Source of the DNA: Alteribacter aurantiacus DSM 18675
GTDB lineage: Bacteria > Bacillota > Bacilli > Bacillales > Salisediminibacteriaceae
DNA length: 64,000 bases
Direction: 5' to 3'
Assembly: GCF_000429705.1 (NCBI RefSeq)
Contig: NZ_KE386941.1
Location: 868,001 to 932,000, forward strand
Positions within the stretch are counted from its first letter, which is position 1; the number at the start of each line of letters is the position of its first letter. The notes beneath the pieces are model-generated. The model was not told the DNA's origin, did no database searches, and saw only the letters and a list, made by a program, of their open reading frames with translations. This document shows, in pieces, positions 27,604 to 35,924 of this stretch. A program made the position numbers and the translations under genes.

Positions 27604-28878
27604 ATGATTGGAGACAGAATTAAATTACTTAGAAATGAAGTGGACATGACCGTCGAAGAACTTGCTGACGGAATCTTATCTCCAAAGTACATACAGGACA
27701 TTGAAAATAATGTTCGTCATGTTCCTGACGATATCCTGCCTGAGTTAGCAGCTCGGCTCGGTACATCAGTAGATTCTCTTCTTGGGATCGAAAAGGAGAC
27801 TAATATTCGAAAGGCAAATGAATTGCTTGATTCAGCTTTTCGATATACGTACCGAGATTTGCTCGAACTCGCCAAAGAAAACATAGACAGAGCGAAGGAA
27901 CTCGAGGATCATTTTTCTTTAGAGTTAAAAACCAAATTAACAATTTTAGAGTGTCAAGTATTTATTAAAGAACGTAAGAAAAAAGAAGCGATTGAAAAGA
28001 TTAAGAGTATTAATGAAGAAACTGTAAAAGCGTTTAATGATTTATATTTTATTTATCTTCGTGTTTATGGAGCTCTTTATTTTCAGGAAGAAGAATTCTG
28101 GAAAGCAATTATGAGTTTCCATGAAGCTATTAATGTGAAGGTTAATTTTGAGAAATACCCATTCGAAGTGGGGATTTGTTATTTTAACTTGGGAATTACT
28201 TATGCCTTCATAGGAAATCTCAGTTGGGGTGAACAACACCTGAAAAAAGCAGAGAGTATTTTTCAAGATATTGGTGAGATCAAACAATTAACAGACACCT
28301 ATATCAACTTAGGTAACATCTACTTTCAAAGAGATGATTTTGAAGATGCATTAGACATTTACAAAAAAGCACAAAATCTACTTATATATAATAGTGATCT
28401 AAAGACGTCTTCATACATCTTTCATAACATTGGACTTGTATATCTTCATCTGAAAAATTACAAAAAATCAATAGAGTATGGCAATAGGGCATTAGCACTT
28501 AAAAGAAAAGTAAACGCCTTCCCGAATGATTTAATAAACACTATAGAACTTCTCGCGAGGTGTAACCTCGAATGTAAAAACTTTGATTTAGCTGAAATTT
28601 TCACAAAAGAAGTGATATCTTTTATACCCAAAGTTTCAAATTCCTTAATAAGAGGAACTTGTTATTTAACCGTTGGATTATATCATAAAGCGGTCGGGGA
28701 TATTGATAAATATATACAAAACACAAAGCAAGCCCAAGAGGTTTATAAAAATGCAGAGCTATATTTTAACGCTGCTAGAACAGCATATGAATTAGGAGAA
28801 GAACTGAACGACCAGGATCTCCTGGTTGAATCTGCTAGGTTGTACCATAAATACCATATAAAATTAAAAGAAAAATAA
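27604..28878 (+). CDS. HTH-TPR transcriptional regulator of the RNPP (PlcR/NprR-like) type
   Basis: The 424-residue protein has an N-terminal Xre-type helix-turn-helix (about 3-60: IGDRIKLLRNEVDMTVEELA, then ILPELAARLGTSVDSLLG). The rest is helical with tetratricopeptide repeats, clearest in VGICYFNLGITYAFIGNLSW, TYINLGNIYFQRDDFEDALD and IFHNIGLVYLHLKNYKKSIE between about 185 and 300. The length equals NprR (about 423). RNPP proteins bind an imported short peptide in the TPR groove and switch between DNA binding and other functions. The next gene, 12 bases downstream, encodes a small secreted propeptide, the expected partner. ATG 27604 follows AGGTGG. The call to the architecture is firm; its target genes are unknown. 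Confidence 0.85.
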   Translation: MIGDRIKLLRNEVDMTVEELADGILSPKYIQDIENNVRHVPDDILPELAARLGTSVDSLLGIEKETNIRKANELLDSAFRYTYRDLLELAKENIDRAKELEDHFSLELKTKLTILECQVFIKERKKKEAIEKIKSINEETVKAFNDLYFIYLRVYGALYFQEEEFWKAIMSFHEAINVKVNFEKYPFEVGICYFNLGITYAFIGNLSWGEQHLKKAESIFQDIGEIKQLTDTYINLGNIYFQRDDFEDALDIYKKAQNLLIYNSDLKTSSYIFHNIGLVYLHLKNYKKSIEYGNRALALKRKVNAFPNDLINTIELLARCNLECKNFDLAEIFTKEVISFIPKVSNSLIRGTCYLTVGLYHKAVGDIDKYIQNTKQAQEVYKNAELYFNAARTAYELGEELNDQDLLVESARLYHKYHIKLKEK

Positions 28879-28890
28879 GGAGGAAGAGCA

Positions 28891-29016
28891 ATGAAAAAAA
28901 TAATTGCATTCGCTTTGATTACAGCGGCACTAACTGTAGGTACGTTAGACGTAAGTCTAGCAAACCCTGACTGGGTTATCCCGTTCTCCACATCAAGTTC
29001 AAGTTCTTTAATGTAA
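28891..29016 (+). CDS. Secreted signalling propeptide (Phr/NprX/PapR-like), 41 residues
   Basis: This small gene begins at ATG 28891 with AAGGAGGA seven bases upstream and stops at 29014-29016. Residues 1-24 form a signal peptide: KK, then a hydrophobic stretch IIAFALITAALTVG, ending ...SLA. Cleavage after Ala24 would leave NPDWVIPFSTSSSSSLM. The last eight residues are Ser-rich and could be trimmed to leave an NPDWVIPF-type core. It lies 12 bases after the RNPP regulator and before a terminator, so the two form a bicistronic cassette like nprR-nprX and plcR-papR. The mature region does not match the peptides I know (LPFEF-type PapR, SKPDIVG-type NprX, or short Rap/Phr pentapeptides). The exact active peptide cannot be read from sequence alone. 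Confidence 0.8.
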   Translation: MKKIIAFALITAALTVGTLDVSLANPDWVIPFSTSSSSSLM

Positions 29017-29023
29017 TTAAACC

Positions 29024-29056
29024 AGGATGAGCGCTTATGCTCATCCTTTTTCTTTT
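29024..29056 (+). terminator. Intrinsic terminator after the regulator-propeptide cassette
   Basis: AGGATGAGC pairs with GCTCATCCT, followed by a T-rich run, eight bases after the propeptide stop. Confidence 0.9.
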
Positions 29057-29188
29057 TCTGTTGAAGTTGGATTAGTCTGTAATTCGGACTAACTAGTTAA
29101 AAAGAACAGTTCAGTTCATTCCTGTTTTTACATGTACTGAAACATAACCACACTTGATATACTGTACTATCTTTAGGTAGACAGGCAG

Positions 29189-29923
29189 GTGGTTACGATT
29201 ACGGATTTTCTTATAGGAAGCGCGATTGCAGCGGGAGCCACAGGAATAGGAGCACTGCCTGCACTGATTTTTAAAAGAGGGACCCACAGGTTTAGGGATG
29301 TTTTGCTGGCTCTTTGTGCAGGTGTCATGATGGCTGCGGCAGTATTTGAACTCATTCCAAATGCGTTAGTTTTATCCGACTTTATCATGGTTACACTCGG
29401 GTTATTAGCCGGAGTGGTAACACTGACATTACTTGAAACAACCGTGCCTCACCATCATTTGGAACATGGTTACGGAGTGAAAGTGAACAAAAAGACAATC
29501 TTGGTTGTTTCTGCTATAGCCCTTCATAATATGCCAGAAGGATTGTCGGTGGGAGTTAGTTATGGTAGCGGTGTCGAAGGGTTAGGTCCTTTAATTGCTT
29601 TAGCAATTGGGTTGCAAAATATGCCGGAAGGGTTTTTGATTGCCCTGTTTTTAATACAGCAAAGAGTGAGGCTTGCTGTAGCCTTTTTAATCGCTTTATT
29701 GACAGGTGTGTTGGAATTTCTTTCGTCACTCATCGGCTACTTTCTGACAAACTTTGTTGAAGGAGTTGTACCATTTGGTTTAGCTTTTGCTGCAGGGTCC
29801 ATGCTCTATATCATATACAAAGAATTAATACCAGAGAGCCATGGTGATGGAAATGCCCTTGCTGCTACGTATTCCTTTATTTTAGGATTACTTGCCATGC
29901 TGTTTCTTATTTCAATGTTTTGA
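29189..29923 (+). CDS. ZIP family metal transporter
   Basis: The 244-residue membrane protein has about eight hydrophobic helices. Helices IV and V carry the metal-site motifs HNMPEGLSVGVSYG and LQNMPEGFLIALFL, diagnostic of ZIP proteins. A short His-containing loop (VPHHHLEHGYG) precedes helix IV. The family imports Zn, Fe or Mn into the cytoplasm; which metal cannot be told. The start is probably the GTG at 29189, since the frame has no good ATG with a site. The ribosome binding site is weak (GGTAGACAGG), so the start is less certain than the family. It is followed by a terminator. Confidence 0.88.
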   Translation: MVTITDFLIGSAIAAGATGIGALPALIFKRGTHRFRDVLLALCAGVMMAAAVFELIPNALVLSDFIMVTLGLLAGVVTLTLLETTVPHHHLEHGYGVKVNKKTILVVSAIALHNMPEGLSVGVSYGSGVEGLGPLIALAIGLQNMPEGFLIALFLIQQRVRLAVAFLIALLTGVLEFLSSLIGYFLTNFVEGVVPFGLAFAAGSMLYIIYKELIPESHGDGNALAATYSFILGLLAMLFLISMF

Positions 29924-29930
29924 TTTGATA

Positions 29931-29958
29931 ACATACCACAATCATGGTATGTTTTTTT
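29931..29958 (+). terminator. Intrinsic terminator after the ZIP gene
   Basis: ACATACCA pairs with TGGTATGT, followed by a seven-T run. Confidence 0.9.
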
Positions 29959-30026
29959 GTATTGGCATTAAAAAGTGATGAATAAGGGAATAAAACGAAT
30001 AGGTCGGGCTTTAGAAGGAGTTATCA

Positions 30027-30701
30027 ATGTGGAAAAAACTTTTACTTAGAATGTCTATTCTTATAATTGTAGTTTTTCTTTTGTATACGTTAAATCAATC
30101 GTTCTTCCAGATCGATCCTGATTCAATTCAAAGCTGGATCCTTTCATTCGGAGTGCTGGCGCCTCTTTTTTACATTTTAATTTTTATGTTGAGACCACTT
30201 ACATTGTTTCCTGCATCCATTTTGGCAGTAGCAGGAGGACTTGCCTTTGGACCATGGCTTGCTCCGTTGTTCACGTATGTGGGCTCCATGCTTGGTGCGA
30301 CTTTTTCATTTTGGCTGGCAAGAAAATTAGGTAAACGTATGGCAAATAAAGAATGGAGAGGGAGAGCGGAGGCATTACAGGAGCGTGTGGAGAAACATGG
30401 TTTCTTTTACGTCCTCGTCCTCCGAATACTACCTGTTGTGAACTTTGATTTAGTGAGTTATCTTTCGGGAATCTCACGTATAGATTTTAGGACATATATT
30501 GGAGCGACCATGTGCGGAATCATTCCGGGTACATTTGCCTTCACATTTTTAGGGGCCAGCTTTGGCGGGGATTGGCGAATAATTGTGGTAACGATTTGCA
30601 CATTTATCATCGCTTTTCTTGTTCCTATTTATGTTAGAAGTAGGCTCGGCAAAAGAAACATTACACTTGATCCTGATTTGGAGCCTGCTGAAAATAAATA
30701 A
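30027..30701 (+). CDS. TVP38/TMEM64 family membrane protein
   Basis: The 224-residue protein has the VTT (SNARE-associated) domain: FMLRPLTLFPASILAVAGGLAFGP, split here as RPLTLFPASILAVAGG near 58-73, and a conserved GSMLGATFSFWLARKLG. VLRILPVVNFDLVSYLSGIS (first 14 as VLRILPVVNFDLVS) near 131 is the second re-entrant motif, followed by GTFAFTFLGASFG. About six membrane segments are present. Bacterial members include B. subtilis YtxB/YdjX types; DedA/VTT proteins are linked to lipid scrambling and envelope stress, but no specific substrate can be claimed. ATG 30027 follows AGAAGGAG. It is convergent with sspH across a shared terminator. Confidence 0.88.
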   Translation: MWKKLLLRMSILIIVVFLLYTLNQSFFQIDPDSIQSWILSFGVLAPLFYILIFMLRPLTLFPASILAVAGGLAFGPWLAPLFTYVGSMLGATFSFWLARKLGKRMANKEWRGRAEALQERVEKHGFFYVLVLRILPVVNFDLVSYLSGISRIDFRTYIGATMCGIIPGTFAFTFLGASFGGDWRIIVVTICTFIIAFLVPIYVRSRLGKRNITLDPDLEPAENK

Positions 30702-30716
30702 TAACTCATCCATCAC

Positions 30717-30752
30717 AAAACCCCGAATGAGATCAACTCTCCTCGGGGTTTT
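30717..30752. terminator. Bidirectional terminator between the TVP38 gene and sspH
   Basis: AAAACCCCGA pairs with TCGGGGTTTT around a 16-base loop, giving T-runs on both strands. Confidence 0.85.
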
Positions 30753-30761
30753 AGATGTTGG

Positions 30762-30944
30762 TCAATGCTGTTCCTGAAGCTGATCTAAAGGGACGGTCAT
30801 TTCTTCATTAGGGTCTTTTGCATTAAAGATTCTGGCTGTGTTTTGTTCCGAATCAACATGCTGAATCCAGATTCTCGTTCCATTGAAAAAAACGTTATGT
30901 TCTTTCGCGGAATCAACAATATCTTGTGCTCTTAATGCATCCAT
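30762..30944 (-). CDS. sspH: H-type small acid-soluble spore protein
   Basis: The 60-residue product begins MDALRAQDIVDSAKEH. I chose ATG 30944, six bases after GGAGGTG; an in-frame GTG lies inside that site. The pattern RAxxIxxS...V.FNGxxIWIQHVDxxxxTARIF is the SspH family signature, and the acidic tail ending LDQLQEQH is typical. These minor spore proteins are made in the forespore and stored in the spore core. A forespore sigma-G promoter would be expected, but I could not identify one with confidence. The gene is direct evidence that the organism sporulates. Confidence 0.9.
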   Translation of the reverse strand: MDALRAQDIVDSAKEHNVFFNGTRIWIQHVDSEQNTARIFNAKDPNEEMTVPLDQLQEQH

Positions 30945-31065
30945 TTTTATCACCTCCGCTTTATGTTCATTATCTGATGATGGGCTTTCGTTTATACTGC
31001 CTTTCCAAACGTTTACCTCCTTTTAGAATGGGGAATTATTTAAAAAGCTAAAGGTGGTGGATGGT

Positions 31066-32397
31066 TTGGATTACGACGTTCTCATTATAGGTGGCGGAGT
31101 CGGGGGGCTTACACTGGCTTCCAAATTGGCTCGTTGCGGTATAAAGCACTTAGTGGTGGAAAAAGAAGTAAAAGGCGGCTTGATTTATAAAGGGGAACTT
31201 CTGCAGCCAAAAAGTTTGCAAATTCTTGATGGTGTAGATGTTTTAACCGAATTGGAAGCCCATTCCTATCAGCTTGATAAGATACACACCTATGAGGTGG
31301 AACTGAGAAAGGGATCATCTCCAAAGACCCTGTATCACAGTCGGTTAAACTATGATTGGCTTCCAACTAAATACAACCACGCAAGAATGGCACCTCACGA
31401 AAAAATTCGGGACTTATTATTGAATAAAGCAAAGGAATACAGCGCTTTCGATTATTGGAAGCCGGCTTCCTTTGTTAGGATGAAACAAGCGGATAGCAAA
31501 GAGCAAATAGCGATCATAAAGAAGGACGGAAGAGAAATTGAAGTAAAGGCAAAAGTCATCGTTGGTGCAGAAGGAAGAATTTCGCCAATACGAAAGGAAA
31601 TGGACTCAACATTACATTCAATGCAGTACAATCATCATTTTCTTACAGTAACATTTCCGAGACCACCAACACTTACTGAAGCTACGATTATGGCTACTAG
31701 AACTCACTTCGTTGGTTTGTTCCCGCTTCCAGATAATCAAGTGAGGTCTGTATACATGATTGAACCGGGCAGGTATAAAGAAATGAGAAAAGCAGGTCTT
31801 GATCCCGTGTTTCAAGCTTACTACGACTTTATGCCGGAAATGGAAGGGTACGTCGATCAAATAAAGAAGTGGAAAGACATTCAGTTGATGATTCCCATCA
31901 GACACAATACTTCACACTATACTGAAAAAGGAATGGCCATTTTAGGAGATGCAGCTCATAGTGTCCATCCAATGGCTGGGGAAGGTATGAATATGGCCAT
32001 TCAAGATGCGGACGTATTGGGTGAACTTTTATGTTGGATGTTTACAAATAATCGAACAGAGTATGAAAACCTCCTTTGGTATGAAAGAGTGCGTAAGCCA
32101 AGATCGGAGTTTGTGTCAAGTCTAAGTCACCAAAGCGCTCTAGTTTATTCATTTCCATATAAACCATGGCAAAGAATACGAATGAAGGCATTGCGGCATT
32201 TGGAACATCACCCTAGACTCCACTTTAAACATTTGCTTAATATATCCGGGATGGGGATGTGGAAAATGAATGTACTTGATTGGGCGAGGCATATTGGGTT
32301 CCCGCCTGGTGAAAGCTTTCGTTATAAATTGGAAGAGGAACGTATGATTGATCATTTCTTCAAAAGAGAAGAAGATTATCCATGGGAAAAAATCTAA
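31066..32397 (+). CDS. FAD-dependent monooxygenase (UbiH/PHBH-like)
   Basis: About 443 residues from a TTG at 31066. AAAGGTGG (31050-31057) is well placed for this TTG, while the upstream GTG codons at 31054 and 31057 fall inside it. The N-terminus YDVLIIGGGVGGLTLASKLA is the FAD-binding Rossmann motif. GDAAHSVHPMAGEGMNMAIQ near 300 is the second FAD motif shared by aromatic-ring hydroxylases and squalene-epoxidase-like enzymes. The conserved DG-motif equivalent is in KVIVGAEGRISPIRKE. The substrate is unknown and no pathway genes lie nearby. A terminator follows. Confidence 0.85.
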   Translation: MDYDVLIIGGGVGGLTLASKLARCGIKHLVVEKEVKGGLIYKGELLQPKSLQILDGVDVLTELEAHSYQLDKIHTYEVELRKGSSPKTLYHSRLNYDWLPTKYNHARMAPHEKIRDLLLNKAKEYSAFDYWKPASFVRMKQADSKEQIAIIKKDGREIEVKAKVIVGAEGRISPIRKEMDSTLHSMQYNHHFLTVTFPRPPTLTEATIMATRTHFVGLFPLPDNQVRSVYMIEPGRYKEMRKAGLDPVFQAYYDFMPEMEGYVDQIKKWKDIQLMIPIRHNTSHYTEKGMAILGDAAHSVHPMAGEGMNMAIQDADVLGELLCWMFTNNRTEYENLLWYERVRKPRSEFVSSLSHQSALVYSFPYKPWQRIRMKALRHLEHHPRLHFKHLLNISGMGMWKMNVLDWARHIGFPPGESFRYKLEEERMIDHFFKREEDYPWEKI

Positions 32398-32401
32398 TGA
32401 G

Positions 32402-32435
32402 AACAGACTGCCAAACGAATTGGCAGTCTGTTTTA
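32402..32435 (+). terminator. Intrinsic terminator after the monooxygenase gene
   Basis: AACAGACTGCCA pairs with TGGCAGTCTGTT, followed by T residues. Confidence 0.92.
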
Positions 32436-32681
32436 GTAACAATTCTTAATGTGTGTGGAGTCGTCAATCAGCAAAGGGATCTTTCCTGTAACTTAACCTT
32501 CGCAGTTTATATGTTAACCAAACCTCATTCTCTATGAGTTACCCAAAATTCGAAAAAAATCCTAATGACAAGTAGTAATATTGGATTATTGTGAAAATAA
32601 AAGCCGTTATGATAAAATTAGAACATACGTTCGGAACAGGAGGACGCGAAAACTGCAAGAAGATCAGTCCTTGCAGCGCAT

Positions 32682-32996
32682 TTAACGCTTGATTAACGCA
32701 TAAGCGATCGTTGTACAGAGAAGTAAGGAACCGTATAAAAAGGATACCCAGATCCATCTCGTGTCACCTTCAAGTAAAGGAAGGAGGACTATGGTTATTC
32801 CATTAATGATAAGCAGTCTCATGAGCCATTTTTTCGTAATCACTTGTAAGAAAATAAAGAAAAGACCAATCGAGACTGCAACAACGATGGTGGATGTCAA
32901 AAAGTAAGGGTACTTATGAAGATCAGTTGCTGAATACATTAACACTCCGATACCTGAGAGTAGTAAAACAGAAAAAACAAAGCGATCGAGGTTCAT
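32682..32996 (-). CDS. Small hypothetical membrane protein downstream of rarD
   Basis: The 104-residue protein has four hydrophobic helices (about 6-22, 30-52, 58-74 and 80-102) and short charged loops such as KKWLMR and EGDTR. ATG 32996 follows AGGAGG. Its start overlaps the rarD stop by 4 bases (ATGA), so it is translationally coupled to rarD. I do not recognise the family. A role as partner of the transporter is only an inference from coupling. Confidence 0.7.
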   Translation of the reverse strand: MNLDRFVFSVLLLSGIGVLMYSATDLHKYPYFLTSTIVVAVSIGLFFIFLQVITKKWLMRLLIINGITIVLLPLLEGDTRWIWVSFLYGSLLLCTTIAYALIKR

Positions 32997-33937
32997 GAAT
33001 CAAACCTCCTTATATGGTCTTGTTTCTTGGTGCGATTTAGCCATTTAGCATTGGAAAAGGAATAAAGTAATAGTGCAATCCAAATGATACTGAACGCTAC
33101 GAAGTGAACCGATTGAAATGTCTCTTGATAAGAGAATACGCCTAAAAAAAGCATGATGGTTGGTGCAATATATTGAAGAATGCCGATCATGGATAAGGGT
33201 ATTTTCTTCGCACCTATTCCAAATAAGAGGAGGGGCACAGCGGTCACAGCGCCGGCACCTACAAGGAAGAGGACAGAGGATGGTTGTTCGGTCGTATAAA
33301 AAGCAGATTGTAAATAGTCATGTTGGAAAAAAAGATAAATCATGGCTACAGGCGTCAGTAATAGCGTTTCTAAAGTAAGTCCCGTAAACGCTCCAATTTG
33401 CGTCAGTTTTTTTACGAGTCCGTAAAAAGCAAAGCTCAAAGCTAGTAAGATAGCAATTGTGGGGATGCCTTCGAATGAAAAGGTTAAAATTAATACTCCT
33501 GCAGTAGCAAGGGCAAAGGAAATCTTTTGCCAAACATTCACTTTTTCTTTTAAGAAAACAACTCCTAAAAAAACACTAACGAGAGGATTGATATAATACC
33601 CAAGGCTTGCTTCAATAATTCTGTCATTGGCAACTGCCCAAATATACAGCAGCCAGTTTGTAGAGATAAAGAGACTAGCTAAGAGTAATCCAAAAATGAT
33701 TTTAGGGTGACTACCTAAGTATCGAATATCTAAGAGAAGTTCCGATCCCTTTTTCATGATGAAAATCACAATGAACATAAAAAGGAGAGACCAGATGATA
33801 CGGTGAGCCAATATCTCCATTGGGGGGACATGATTTAAGTATTTCCAGTAGATGGGGAGGAATCCCCACAATATGTAAGCTCCCGTTCCTGCAAATATTC
33901 CGATCATCGTTTGTTTGTCTATGGTCTTGTTGTTCAT
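32993..33937 (-). CDS. rarD: EamA family transporter RarD
   Basis: The 314-residue protein has ten predicted membrane helices made of two EamA repeats. The N-terminal block GIFAGTGAYILWGFLPIYWK with HVPPMEILAHRIIWSLLFM is characteristic of RarD, as is YINPLVSVFLGVVFLKEKV near 130 and LQYIAPTIMLFLGVF near the end of the second repeat. RarD proteins are permeases of the drug/metabolite superfamily; the transported compound is not established. ATG 33937 follows AGAGGAAAAAC. It forms a two-gene unit with the small membrane protein at 32682. Confidence 0.9.
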   Translation of the reverse strand: MNNKTIDKQTMIGIFAGTGAYILWGFLPIYWKYLNHVPPMEILAHRIIWSLLFMFIVIFIMKKGSELLLDIRYLGSHPKIIFGLLLASLFISTNWLLYIWAVANDRIIEASLGYYINPLVSVFLGVVFLKEKVNVWQKISFALATAGVLILTFSFEGIPTIAILLALSFAFYGLVKKLTQIGAFTGLTLETLLLTPVAMIYLFFQHDYLQSAFYTTEQPSSVLFLVGAGAVTAVPLLLFGIGAKKIPLSMIGILQYIAPTIMLFLGVFSYQETFQSVHFVAFSIIWIALLLYSFSNAKWLNRTKKQDHIRRFDS

Positions 33938-34122
33938 GTTTTTCCTCTATTCAACAGTTTTCATTTAGTGTATATCGAAATGTATTCCTTTGTAAATGAT
34001 ATTAATGTTACTTATGTAAAGTAGAGCATAGAAACTCATCTTCATAATTAAAGGTGTCCATGGAATGATAAAGACGTACGAAATCGTAATTCTGACTATT
34101 GAAGAATAGCACCTGTACAGGT

Positions 34123-34191
34123 ATAGTTGATGTAAATACAACAACTATTAATTTGTTGATGTTTTTTTATCAACTAATAATAAGTTGATAG
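34123..34191. promoter_or_regulatory. Cluster of GTTGAT/ATCAAC repeats before the SatD-family gene
   Basis: Five or so GTTGAT or ATCAAC-like half-sites lie within 70 bases. TAGTTG (34124) pairs with CAACTA (34142); TTGTTGATG (34153) faces ATCAACTAA (34169). TATCAACT (34168-34175) and AGTTGATA (34183-34190) form a perfect inverted repeat with a 7-base spacer. The cluster ends 26 bases before the ATG at 34217, where a promoter would be. It looks like an operator, possibly for the SatD protein itself, which has a helix-turn-helix region. Confidence 0.55.
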
Positions 34192-34216
34192 AGTAATGAT
34201 TCTGAGGTGATGAATA

Positions 34217-34909
34217 ATGAGAGCAGCCTTATGCTTTGCAATAGATATTAAACAGTCATCTAAATGTGATAAGCAACAACTCACAAACACACTGAACAAG
34301 GCGAAAGAACAGTTGAATAGTAAATACGAAAAAGGGTTGATCATTCCTTTTGACATTAGAGGTGGCGATGAGTTAATAGGCGCGATTACTTCGTTTTCTC
34401 AAGGGAGAGGTGTGATCGAATGCATAAGCCAGATAGTGGAGGAAAATGGTTTATCTTGTTATATGGGTGTAGGGATCGGTTATATTGAAAATAATGAAAC
34501 GTCCATTCATACAGTCAATGGTAGTGCTGTTTTAGAAGCGATTTCAGCAAGAGATTTGGAACTGAAAAGCGGTGGAGAAGAGGGGAAACTATGGCAACAA
34601 AACAATGGACAGTCAATCTTTTTTTCCTCAAAAGAAGCTCCGTATTCTTCATTAAATAGTTTGTTTTTGTCCATTTCAGAAAAAAAACTTGCGTGGACTA
34701 AAAAACAAAAAGAAGTGATTCGTCTCCTTGAGGAAAATCCAACATTTACATTTGAAAGAGCGGGAAAAGAACTGGGCTATAAATCTCCCAAATCAAACGT
34801 TAGTTACTTGTTAGCTCGTTCTCAATATCTTAGAGTGAAAGCAATGGAGAAAAGTTTTGATGATTTAATGATCTTTATAGGAAATGTATTAAAAGAAAGG
34901 AGGGGGTAA
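34217..34909 (+). CDS. SatD family protein
   Basis: The 230-residue protein begins MRAALCFAIDIKQSSKC, the SatD-family opening (xxAVIAxDIxxSxK). GGDELIGAI near 50 and LSCYMGVGIGYIEN near 88 give the central alpha/beta core, which resembles a nucleotide-cyclase-like GGD(E) fold without a complete catalytic motif. The C-terminal part LTKKQKEVIRLL-like segment, here WTKKQKEVIRLLEENPT, with TFERAGKELGYKSPKSNVSYLL is a helix-turn-helix. SatD was named from the sat operon of Streptococcus mutans; its function is unknown. ATG 34217 follows GAGGTGAT. The DUF3307 gene begins 2 bases after it, so they are an operon. Confidence 0.82.
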   Translation: MRAALCFAIDIKQSSKCDKQQLTNTLNKAKEQLNSKYEKGLIIPFDIRGGDELIGAITSFSQGRGVIECISQIVEENGLSCYMGVGIGYIENNETSIHTVNGSAVLEAISARDLELKSGGEEGKLWQQNNGQSIFFSSKEAPYSSLNSLFLSISEKKLAWTKKQKEVIRLLEENPTFTFERAGKELGYKSPKSNVSYLLARSQYLRVKAMEKSFDDLMIFIGNVLKERRG

Positions 34910-34910
34910 G

Positions 34911-35786
34911 GTGTGGTTATGGATCTTATTTGGTCATTTTCTTTGTGACTTTATGTTGCAGAGTAATCGCCTTATTGAATTTAAAAAGAAGAATCCAGCA
35001 AAGGGGCTTCTTGCTCACAGTTTCATTCATGCTGGTGTAGCTATCATTATTATAGGTGTTTATTGGACAATCCATGGGGGGACCATTGGGATTCTGCTTT
35101 TAGGGGCGGTTATGATTGCCGGGTCTCATTTTGTCATTGATTTCATCAAGATGGCCCTAGTAACGAAGAATACATCAACCCCTTATCAAACAGGCTTGTT
35201 TTTAGGGGATCAAGCTTTACACATCATTGCAATTATTTTTATTCTACATGTTCTTGGATTAGAGTCCTTTTCATTTTCAGCAACGTATGAAAGTGCTGTT
35301 CAATTTACAGCTGGGACTTATGAGTGGAAGACAATGGATCGGGTAATGGCTCTAGGGTCCATTCTTATTGTCGGAACGTATGGAGCGGGTTATTTTTTAG
35401 GCATTTTACTTAAAGATTACGCTCCGAAAGACGACATACAAAAAAATCATTATACAATCTCAAATGAAAAAACGGAAGTACGAACGAGGTATTTACCAAA
35501 TGGAGAAAAGGAGTCAGAGATGGTGACAGTAAAAACAGAGCACCTATTTAAAGACTCTCCACAAAAAATTGGACGCTACATTGGAATGTTAGAGCGTTTT
35601 TTAATCATCTTTTTACTTTTGGTGCAATTACCACACGGGCTAGCATTTTTGGCTGCTTTGAAGTCTCTTACTCGATTCAAACAATTCGACAATAAACAGT
35701 TTGCGGAATATTACTTAATTGGTACATTTTCAAGCTCATTAATCGGCTTTATACTTGGTGTATGTGCATTGGCGGTTATCAGATAA
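34911..35786 (+). CDS. DUF3307 membrane protein
   Basis: The 291-residue protein starts at a GTG at 34911 with AAAGGAGGGGG upstream. The opening LWILFGHFLCDFMLQSNRLI with KKxNxKGLLxHSFIHA is the DUF3307 signature, including paired His and Asp residues in the first helices. IAGSHFVIDFIKMAL and FLGDQALHIIAIIF repeat the HxxxDxxK and DQxxH pattern, suggestive of an intramembrane metal or ion site. Eight or so helices are present, with a soluble loop at about 175-220. Genes of this family often sit next to SatD genes, as here. The function is unknown. Confidence 0.85.
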   Translation: MWLWILFGHFLCDFMLQSNRLIEFKKKNPAKGLLAHSFIHAGVAIIIIGVYWTIHGGTIGILLLGAVMIAGSHFVIDFIKMALVTKNTSTPYQTGLFLGDQALHIIAIIFILHVLGLESFSFSATYESAVQFTAGTYEWKTMDRVMALGSILIVGTYGAGYFLGILLKDYAPKDDIQKNHYTISNEKTEVRTRYLPNGEKESEMVTVKTEHLFKDSPQKIGRYIGMLERFLIIFLLLVQLPHGLAFLAALKSLTRFKQFDNKQFAEYYLIGTFSSSLIGFILGVCALAVIR

Positions 35787-35924
35787 GAAAGGATGGGGAA
35801 AGATTGATCACTTTTACCCATTCTTTTTTGTATTAGGTAAAGTGAGTGGAGTCAGGTACGAAGAGGCTACTTTATTAAGTAGAAGTAGTTTTTAAGTTTA
35901 CATAATATAATTACAGTATACAAA

